A DNA stretch of 47,759 bases from Bryobacterales bacterium (GTDB lineage Bacteria > Acidobacteriota > Terriglobia > Bryobacterales > Bryobacteraceae), in contig PLEX01000239.1 in the NCBI GenBank assembly GCA_003136575.1, positions 1 through 47,759 on the forward strand, in the 5' to 3' direction. Position numbers and translations under genes: made by a program. Below are positions 8,532 to 16,169 of the stretch, one piece after another. Below the pieces are notes generated by a model, which did no database searches, was not told the origin of the DNA, and saw only the letters and a list, made by a program, of their open reading frames with translations. Position 1 is the first letter of the stretch. Every line of letters starts with the position of its first letter.

Positions 8532-9138
8532 GCTTCCGGCCCAGGCGCAACGGGCAATCCCTGCGCACCGGCCCGGCTGGCCAGGAGTTCGTCGAGAGCG
8601 CGCAAATCGGTCTGCCGGCCCATCGCGATCAGGAAATCGCCCGCTGCGATACGCGTGTCGGCAGGCGGATTGAACACCATGTTGCCATCCGGCTTGCGAA
8701 CCGCGAGCACCATCACGCCGGCGTTGTTGCGCAACATCAGATCGCGCAGCGTCCTGCTCACAACGGTCGCCCACTCGTCCACGCGGAACTGCTCGATCAT
8801 CACGTCGAGCCCCATCGATTCCGCGGCGAAATCGAGGAACTGAACGACGTGCGGCCGCACCAGCGATTGCGCCAGTTTCTGTCCCGCCATGCTGTAGGGC
8901 GAGAAGACGATGTCTGCGCCCGCCCGCCGCAGATCAACGCGGAGTTGAACAGGCGGCCTGCCTGGCTCAGCGGGTGAACTTCCTGGCAGCCGACCGTTGT
9001 AACCGTGATCAGCGTCACGTAGAACGCGTCGAACCACGGGTAGCCCTCGACGATGCGGAAACCGAGCGTGCCGGCGGCCAGCGTAAAAAGCAGGAGGGAC
9101 GCAAGCAGAATCACGCGGCGCAGGAGTCGGTTTTCCAT
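8528..9138 (-). pseudogene. TrkA/RCK-type potassium channel with internal deletion
   Basis: The gene begins MENRLLRRVILLASLLLFTLAAG, a first membrane helix, then a pore loop LITVTTVGCQEVHPLS and the start of the second helix (AGRLFNSALIC). Immediately afterwards, in a different frame, comes LRRAGADIVFSPYSMAGQKLAQSLVRPHVVQFLDF and a complete RCK-C (TrkA-C) domain up to GPEA at 8528. In normal two-helix RCK channels about 130-150 residues separate these parts: the rest of helix 2 and the Rossmann NAD-binding RCK-N domain. Here they are gone, with the join near 8935-8950. The filter is also unusual, VGCQE in place of the common VGYGD or VGFGE. An assembly collapse is possible, but no repeat is evident at the join. 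Confidence 0.8.
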
Positions 9139-9150
9139 CGCGCAGCCGGA

Positions 9151-9537
9151 TCAGTCCATCCACTCGTCCGCCGGATCGAATTTCGGAAAGACGATATTCA
9201 GCACGGTCATCTTCCCGATGGCGCGATGCCGCACGCCGGGCGGAATCATGACGCACATGCCGGCGCGCACGGGCACCATTTCGCCGTCCAGTTGCATGAC
9301 CGCACTCGGGCCGCATTCGAGAAAGTAGTAGGTCTCCGTGAGGCGCTTGTGGTAGTGCATCTGGGCGTCTTCGGAGATGCGCGTCAGGTGAATGGTGCCG
9401 GGGTATTCGGGTACGTCGCCGAAAGCGCGCTGGGTCGTGCCGCAGGGACACGGCAGCACAGGAAGCTCCGCGAATTCCACGATTTTGTACGCCCGTTCTT
9501 GCGAGGACGCCGCCGCCGGTGCTTGCATGGCCTCCAT
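9151..9537 (-). CDS. Cupin-domain protein
   Basis: A 128-residue single-domain cupin. Metal-site residues are visible in AQMHYHKRLTETYYFLECG (first cupin motif, two His and a Glu) and PPGVRHRAIGKMTVLNIV (second motif, His). Such proteins are small beta-barrel sugar or small-molecule binding enzymes; the substrate here cannot be told. ATG 9537 was chosen because the conserved part begins soon after. A second ATG at 9528 has GGAGG only two bases upstream, too close to use. The stop is 12 bases before the channel gene, so cupin, channel and hydrolase look co-transcribed. Confidence 0.75.
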   Translation of the reverse strand: MEAMQAPAAASSQERAYKIVEFAELPVLPCPCGTTQRAFGDVPEYPGTIHLTRISEDAQMHYHKRLTETYYFLECGPSAVMQLDGEMVPVRAGMCVMIPPGVRHRAIGKMTVLNIVFPKFDPADEWMD

Positions 9538-9697
9538 GTTATCGCGGCGGATCGCCGATCCCAACTGCGTCGCGCACATCGGCTGACCGCGTCCGGCAGC
9601 GGTCGACTCGCATCCACAATTCCGCCGAGTCCGCGTCCGCCCGGCCGGCCAAAACCTTCGGCATCCGCGACCGCGCTGGTAGAATGAGAACGCAGTC

Positions 9698-10228
9698 GTG
9701 ACGAGTAGCCATATCGCGCCGCCAATTCCGATCGAGTTCGACGAGCCAACGCTGGAGCGCCTCCGCCTCAAGCTCCGCTACAAGGTGCTCTACCACGTCG
9801 GACACAACTGCCCGGATGTCGACGATCTGGTGCAGGAGACCCTCACGCGCTTCGTTCGCGCCAGCCAGAAAAACCAGATCCGGAACAATTCGGAGGAATT
9901 TGGCGCGTTTGTCAACGGCGTTTGCCGCAACGTAATCCTCGAATACAGGCGGCGTATGCGCCGGGAGCCTATGGCCGATTCCGAGAGCCAGGTTAAGGAT
10001 CCGGGTGTCCGCCCGGATGCGGACATTCTGGAAATGCGTCAGGCGATCGATCATGGACTCGCGGAACTGGCCGAACGCGACCGCGCGATCCTGGGGCGGT
10101 TGTATCTGGAAGGCAAAGAAAAAGAAGAGATTTGCAGGGAGTGGGGTCTGACGGACGCCCAGTTCCGCGTGGTGCTGTTCCGCGCGAAAGATCGGTTCCG
10201 GAAGGCTTGGTCGGGCGGGTCCACGTAG
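9698..10228 (+). CDS. ECF-type RNA polymerase sigma factor
   Basis: A 176-residue sigma-70 family protein of the extracytoplasmic-function type. Region 2 is visible as VGHNCPDVDDLVQETLTRFVRA, continuing to FVNGVCRNVILEYRRRMRR (regions 2.3-2.4). Region 4 is ELAERDRAILGRLYLEGKEKEEICREWGLTDAQFRVVLFRAKDRFRK, a helix-turn-helix that would contact the -35 element. The start is GTG 9698; TAGAAT at 9680-9685 could be its own -10 element and would leave a very short 5' leader. The next gene, 103 bases downstream on the same strand, encodes an anti-sigma zinc finger joined to a STAS domain and is the likely regulator of this sigma factor. Confidence 0.88.
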   Translation: MTSSHIAPPIPIEFDEPTLERLRLKLRYKVLYHVGHNCPDVDDLVQETLTRFVRASQKNQIRNNSEEFGAFVNGVCRNVILEYRRRMRREPMADSESQVKDPGVRPDADILEMRQAIDHGLAELAERDRAILGRLYLEGKEKEEICREWGLTDAQFRVVLFRAKDRFRKAWSGGST

Positions 10229-10331
10229 GTGTTTGTCCTAAACGCGCGCCGCAGACTGGTTTCCGCGTGAAACAAACCGCTCTGATGAAGGCACTAGGTA
10301 GACGGAAAGGCAATTCAGCCGGAGAGAAATC

Positions 10332-10877
10332 ATGACCTGTGGAAAAGAACCCCTCGAACGCGAACAAGTGATCGCCAGATATCTGGCGCGCTCCCTCGAC
10401 GCCGAGGCCGTGGAAGAATTCGAAGGCCACTATCTCGGCTGCGACGAGTGCTTTGATGAGTTGTACCTCAGCGACCGCATTGTCGCCGATCTGCGCACGT
10501 CCAATCTTACGTGGCGGCGGACTGAGGGCGTTTCCGTTCTTAAGTTCAGGATGAACGCGGAACTCACCCAGTCGGCGAAGGAACTGGAGCAACTGCGGCG
10601 CGAGGTTCTCGAGCAGAGCGACTCTCGCGTCATCATCGATCTCAGCCGCGTTACAAGAATCGACAGCGCCGGGCTGGGCCAGTTAATGGGTTGCTACTCG
10701 CACCTCGTCCGGAACGCGGGCGCTATGAAGATAGTCAACGCGCGCCCGGAAATTCGCCGCCTCCTCGACATGACTGGCATCAGCATGCTGCTGCCGAACT
10801 ATGCGGACGAGCAGACTGCGGTGCGCAGTTTCGACGATATTGCTCCCGAAGCCGCGGGCGACATCCCGAGAGCGTAA
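10332..10877 (+). CDS. ZAS zinc-finger/STAS fusion, putative sigma regulator
   Basis: A 181-residue soluble protein joining two regulatory domains usually found in separate, opposing proteins. Residues 1-45 match a zinc-binding anti-sigma (ZAS, zf-HC2) domain, with H33-x3-C37-x2-C40 (GHYLGCDEC) and a possible fourth ligand at C3. Residues 68-165 match a STAS (SpoIIAA-like) domain, with VIIDLSRVTRIDSAGLGQLMG. S112 in D-S-A-G is the position phosphorylated by switch kinases in anti-anti-sigma factors. There is no membrane segment. GGAGA at 10321-10325 precedes the ATG. Coupling with the ECF sigma gene upstream suggests the finger binds that sigma factor and the STAS part senses or transmits a signal. 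The assignment of domains is firm; the regulatory model is inference. Confidence 0.82.
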   Translation: MTCGKEPLEREQVIARYLARSLDAEAVEEFEGHYLGCDECFDELYLSDRIVADLRTSNLTWRRTEGVSVLKFRMNAELTQSAKELEQLRREVLEQSDSRVIIDLSRVTRIDSAGLGQLMGCYSHLVRNAGAMKIVNARPEIRRLLDMTGISMLLPNYADEQTAVRSFDDIAPEAAGDIPRA

Positions 10878-10899
10878 ATCCGCGACCGGCGTTGCCGCT

Positions 10900-11244
10900 T
10901 TACCTTGAACTTTCAAGCAGCGGCCGGATCCTCGCTCCCCCGCCGGCGCTCCAGATCTCGGTTCCGTTGGCATCACGGAGCACGATTCTGGTCGGCCCGA
11001 TAATCGTCTGCGGCGTGGCCATTCCACGGCCGTTTATCGTCATGCGGTTCCCGATCGGCTCGGCTGTAAACGTGCCAAGGGCGTGGTCGGAAGCGTCCAC
11101 CAGGGTCAGGCTTTGCGCACGAACCTCTTTGGTAACGGCCTGTTTGTCCTGAGCAAAGGCGACAGGCGGAGCAATGTAACGGGTAAGCAGTCCACCCAAA
11201 AGCCCGGCGGTAAGCGCAACTACGACGGTGAGTTTGTTGGTCAT
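10900..11244 (-). CDS. Small membrane-anchored or secreted protein, unknown function
   Basis: A 114-residue protein with a clear N-terminal hydrophobic segment (LTVVVALTAGLLGGLLTRYI) followed by AFAQDKQ, a possible cleavage site. The rest is a small beta-rich domain with SLTLVDASDHALGTF and TRIVLRDANGTEIWSAG, which looks like two related strands-plus-turn units. I know similar short proteins from Acidobacteria but no assigned function. CTCC at 11255-11258 (GGAG on the coding strand) gives a ribosome site ten bases from the ATG. It converges on the ZAS-STAS gene. Confidence 0.6.
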   Translation of the reverse strand: MTNKLTVVVALTAGLLGGLLTRYIAPPVAFAQDKQAVTKEVRAQSLTLVDASDHALGTFTAEPIGNRMTINGRGMATPQTIIGPTRIVLRDANGTEIWSAGGGARIRPLLESSR

Positions 11245-11451
11245 GGGATTGGTTCTCCGCTCCCAGAATACTAAAATCTTAGCGGCTGCAGGCCGCCGCG
11301 CGGTGCACCTGGCTCACCCCCGATCATGCGAAGGCGCGTTCCTCGGGCCGCGACCGGCATGGCCGACCCGCTGCCGGATTCCCGGGCCGGGCCGGATGCG
11401 CCAGGCCCGGCACGTATAGTTTTTTCATGGAATGTGAGAAAACCGGCTAGA

Positions 11452-12474
11452 ATGGCAACTGTAGGTGGTGTGTTCAAAGCTTCCATTCACATCCCGGCAG
11501 GATTGATTCGCCAGCCCAGGCGGTCGGCCGGTGCCCGCGCCGAGCCGGGAGGCCTGACGACTTCCGCGCCGATTCTCAGGCTGGCGGTTCTCATCGCACT
11601 GGCTGCCTGCTCCGCTCAATCAACCGAGGCGTCCCGAACGACCCGCCGGCACGCGTCGAGTCCTCTCAGCCTGGACGTGAGTCCCACGCCCGAAATTGAA
11701 GCGCAGGTGGCGGAGGAAGTCGCGAAGGCGAGGCGAATCCTCGACGACCTGAATACAGACAACCTCTTCGCCAGCCCGTACCTGGTCTCCGCGATTTATT
11801 ACCATGACGATTTCCTGAGTGGTTTCCCGGTGGACCGCAGCACTGCCGACCCCGAACGACGCATTATCGGGCAGATCGGTAATATGTTGTCTCCGGAACT
11901 TAAGGCGCATTTTGTGCGGTTGCTCCACGAAGTCTGGGCGCGGTCCAATCCGGCGAGTCCGGAGCGATCGGCGGAACCGGTGGCCTACTCCGCATCCGGC
12001 GGTGGGAGCGGAAGCCATCGGTATGCGATCGACCTGTTCGCGCATGAGGGCGCTCCGGTCTACGCAGTTTCCCGGGGCATGGTGGTTCTGGCCGACAGGA
12101 ACTGGAATCCGGCCAGCCTTTTCTCAACCACTTCCCGCAAGGGAGGCAACGCGGTAATCGTGTTCGACCCGGATCGAGATCGCTTCTATCGCTACTGCCA
12201 TATGAGCACGGTGCAGGTAGCTGCCGGAGCACCTGTGGCCGCGGGTCAGGTCATCGGAAGCGTTGGACACAGCGGGTTAAACGCGGCCCGGCCCGGACAC
12301 GGAGGTCATCTGCATTTCGAAACGAATGAATATCTGGAGGGACACGTCCGCGCGATTGACTATCGCGGGCTGCGTACTATGCTCCGGCAGTGGCGTTCAT
12401 CGTCCGATCTGAAGGATAGCAGCGAGAGCACGCGTGCCGCCGCCCCGAGTCCCCGGGCTTTTTCGAAACGGTAG
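11452..12474 (+). CDS. M23-family (LytM-like) peptidase, probable lipoprotein
   Basis: A protein of about 340 residues carrying a LytM/M23 zinc metallopeptidase domain. Metal ligands are visible in GSHRYAIDLFAHEGAPVYAV (His and Asp) and GGHLHFETN (H-x-H), with GNAVIVFDPDRDRFYRYCHMSTV between. This family cuts peptide cross-links in peptidoglycan or is a scaffold for cell-wall hydrolases. A hydrophobic stretch, LRLAVLIALAACSAQ, fits a lipoprotein signal with Cys in LAAC. The start is uncertain: ATG 11452 lies inside a possible -10 element (TAGAAT, 11448-11453), and if that promoter is real, GTG 11470 is better. A Ser/Arg-rich tail follows the domain. It converges on purB with only about 40 bases between. 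Confidence 0.78.
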   Translation: MATVGGVFKASIHIPAGLIRQPRRSAGARAEPGGLTTSAPILRLAVLIALAACSAQSTEASRTTRRHASSPLSLDVSPTPEIEAQVAEEVAKARRILDDLNTDNLFASPYLVSAIYYHDDFLSGFPVDRSTADPERRIIGQIGNMLSPELKAHFVRLLHEVWARSNPASPERSAEPVAYSASGGGSGSHRYAIDLFAHEGAPVYAVSRGMVVLADRNWNPASLFSTTSRKGGNAVIVFDPDRDRFYRYCHMSTVQVAAGAPVAAGQVIGSVGHSGLNAARPGHGGHLHFETNEYLEGHVRAIDYRGLRTMLRQWRSSSDLKDSSESTRAAAPSPRAFSKR

Positions 12475-12515
12475 GAATGAGGGTGCCGTCCCGTGGGTAG
12501 CTGATTCGCGGGGTG

Positions 12516-13826
12516 CTACTCGCCGAACACGCGCGCGAAGATCGCATCCACATTGCGCAGTTGCCGCTCGGCGGAAAAAGTCTCGGCCAGTTTCTCGCGG
12601 CTTACGAGCTTTGCGATATCCGGATCGGCCTCGATAACCGCGCGGAAATCGCCCTCGCTTTCCCACGCTTCCATCGCGTGCTTCTGCACGATCGCGTAAG
12701 CCTGCTCCCGCAACATGCCGGCCGCGGCAAGATCGAGCAACAGCTGGCCGGAAAAAACCAGGCCTTTCGTCATCTCCAGATTACGTCTCATGCGCTCCGG
12801 ATAGACGAACATCCTGTCCACCAGATTCGTTGTCTTATCGAGAAGATAATCGGTCAGAATGGTCGAGTCCGGCAGAATGACGCGTTCGACCGAAGAGTGG
12901 GAAATGTCGCGCTCGTGCCAAAGCGCGATATCTTCAAACGCCGCCTGGGCATTCGAACGCACCACGCGCGCGAGGCCGCAGATCTGTTCGGAGGTCACCG
13001 GGTTCCGCTTATGCGGCATCGCCGACGACCCCTTCTGTCCTCGCGCGAAAAACTCTTCGGCTTCGCGCACTTCGGTGCGCTGCAGGTGCCGGACTTCGAG
13101 CGCGATCTTTTCGCAGAGCGCGGCGGTGGTGGCGAGAACCGCGACAAAATGCGCGTGCCGGTCGCGCTGCACCACCTGCGTCGCAACGGGCGCCGGCTCC
13201 AGATCGAGCCGTTTACAGATCGCCGCTTCCACCTCGGGACCGATGTGTGCGAACGTGCCCACCGCGCCCGATAGCTTACCGACGCGCAGGTCTTCCGCCG
13301 CCGCGTCGAGCCGCTTCAGATCGCGGCCGGCCTCTCCGTACCAGAGCGCGAGCTTCATGCCGAACGTGACTGGCTCGGCATGAACGCCGTGCGTGCGGCC
13401 GATCTGGATGGCGCGTTTGAACTCGATTGCGCGGCGCTTCACCACGGCGCGCAGTTTTTCCAGATCGGCCCGAAGAATATTCGCGGCCTGGCGGAGCTGA
13501 AGGGCTTGGGCGGTATCGACCACGTCGGTCGAGGTGAGCCCGTAGTGGAACCAGCGCGACGCTTCCGGGTGTCCGGCGGCGGCCATCGATTCGGCGACGG
13601 CCGTCGTGAAGGCTATCACGTCGTGCCGAGTGACCTTCTCGATTTCGTCGATGCGCGCGACATCAAAGCCGGCATGTTTTCGCAGCAGTTGGGCGTCGGC
13701 GGCGGGGACGGTCCCCAACGCGGCCAGCGTTTCCGAAGCCGCCAGTTCCACTTCAAGCCACTGCTGAAATTTGTTTTGGTCGCTCCAGACGGCACCCATT
13801 TCCGGGCGTGTGTAACGGGGAATCAA
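12516..13826 (-). CDS. purB: Adenylosuccinate lyase
   Basis: PurB cleaves SAICAR to AICAR and adenylosuccinate to AMP, two steps of purine synthesis. The 436-residue protein opens LIPRYTRPEMGAVW and carries the fumarase/aspartase-superfamily signature GSSAMPHKRNP (about residues 266-276), plus QIGRTHGVHAEP and HYGLTSTDVVDTA. All are standard for PurB of the Bacillus type, and the length is normal. There is no ATG at the right place. TTG 13824-13826 gives exactly the family N-terminus and overlaps the TGA of the upstream hydrolase gene as TTGA, so translation is probably coupled. GAGG lies about 11 bases before the TTG. It is the last gene of the group mdh, hydrolase, purB. Confidence 0.93.
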   Translation of the reverse strand: MIPRYTRPEMGAVWSDQNKFQQWLEVELAASETLAALGTVPAADAQLLRKHAGFDVARIDEIEKVTRHDVIAFTTAVAESMAAAGHPEASRWFHYGLTSTDVVDTAQALQLRQAANILRADLEKLRAVVKRRAIEFKRAIQIGRTHGVHAEPVTFGMKLALWYGEAGRDLKRLDAAAEDLRVGKLSGAVGTFAHIGPEVEAAICKRLDLEPAPVATQVVQRDRHAHFVAVLATTAALCEKIALEVRHLQRTEVREAEEFFARGQKGSSAMPHKRNPVTSEQICGLARVVRSNAQAAFEDIALWHERDISHSSVERVILPDSTILTDYLLDKTTNLVDRMFVYPERMRRNLEMTKGLVFSGQLLLDLAAAGMLREQAYAIVQKHAMEAWESEGDFRAVIEADPDIAKLVSREKLAETFSAERQLRNVDAIFARVFGE

Positions 13827-14599
13827 TACGTAAAGACCTCGGTTGGCGTTCTCTGTTCCGCGATCACCAGACGCGGCGCAATGCCTCGGCGTTCGAGCGA
13901 GCACTCCGCGCCCTGGCGCACAATCACGGGGTGATTATTCTGCTCGCTCAAATGGCCCAGTATCAGCGCCTGCACGCCGCCATCGAGATCGTTTTCGATG
14001 TAGTCGCAGGTTGTGTCGTTCGAAAGATGGCCTTTGCGGCTCATCACGCGCTGTTTCACGCTCCACGGGTACGGCCCCACCTTCAGCATTTCGATCGCAT
14101 GATTCGACTCAAAAAGCAGGAAATGCACGCCGCGCAGATGGTACTTAATCGAATCCGGCACGTAGCCGAGATCGGTGGCGATGCCGACTTTGACGCCTTC
14201 GGCTTCGAGGCAAAATCCGACAGGGTCTTCGGCATCGTGCGGAATGCCGAAGCTCTGCACTTTTACGTCGCCGACCGTCCAGTCCGAGCCAGCCTGAAAG
14301 TGTTCGACCCGCGGCGTCTCGTCCATGCCTTCCCACTCAATCATCGGCGCGGTGAGGCGGGAAACGAAGACGGCGATCGGTTTCTTCTTCTTCGCGCGGG
14401 CGCGGACCAGCCGGGGCAGGCCGGAGATGTGGTCGGAATGCTCGTGCGTGATAAGAACCGCGTCCAGGTCTTCCGGCCTCTCGCCGATTTCCGCGAGACG
14501 GCGCGTCAGTTCCTTCACGCTTAACCCCGCATCGATCAGGACTTTCGTCCCCGATGTGGAGAGAAACGCCGCATTGCCCGCACTGCCGCTGGCCAGCAC
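13823..14599 (-). CDS. YycJ/WalJ-like metallo-beta-lactamase-fold hydrolase
   Basis: A 258-residue MBL-fold metal hydrolase. Metal ligands are in THEHSDH (residues 51-57), in FGIPHDAEDP and in GHLSEQNNHP. The pattern LASGSAGNAAF at the N-terminus is the hallmark of the YycJ group, whose members are linked to DNA-related exonuclease activity and wall regulation in Firmicutes; the role here is unknown. GTG 14599 is a legal start but would cut off the usual first strand. Upstream in frame the codons read IVIVRFCVLASGS, with AGAGGAG just ahead, so initiation at an ATT or ATC is possible. It sits between mdh and purB on one strand. Confidence 0.85.
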   Translation of the reverse strand: MLASGSAGNAAFLSTSGTKVLIDAGLSVKELTRRLAEIGERPEDLDAVLITHEHSDHISGLPRLVRARAKKKKPIAVFVSRLTAPMIEWEGMDETPRVEHFQAGSDWTVGDVKVQSFGIPHDAEDPVGFCLEAEGVKVGIATDLGYVPDSIKYHLRGVHFLLFESNHAIEMLKVGPYPWSVKQRVMSRKGHLSNDTTCDYIENDLDGGVQALILGHLSEQNNHPVIVRQGAECSLERRGIAPRLVIAEQRTPTEVFTY

Positions 14600-14723
14600 G
14601 CAAAACCTGACGATGACAATTCTCCTCTAATATGTTTTAGCAGTTCCGGCGACCGGACACAATGGGGCGCGGCTTAAGCCTGGTCGCTGCCTTTGGTCTT
14701 ATCGGCCTCGATCGGTGTTTATA

Positions 14724-16169
<1,446 letters not shown>

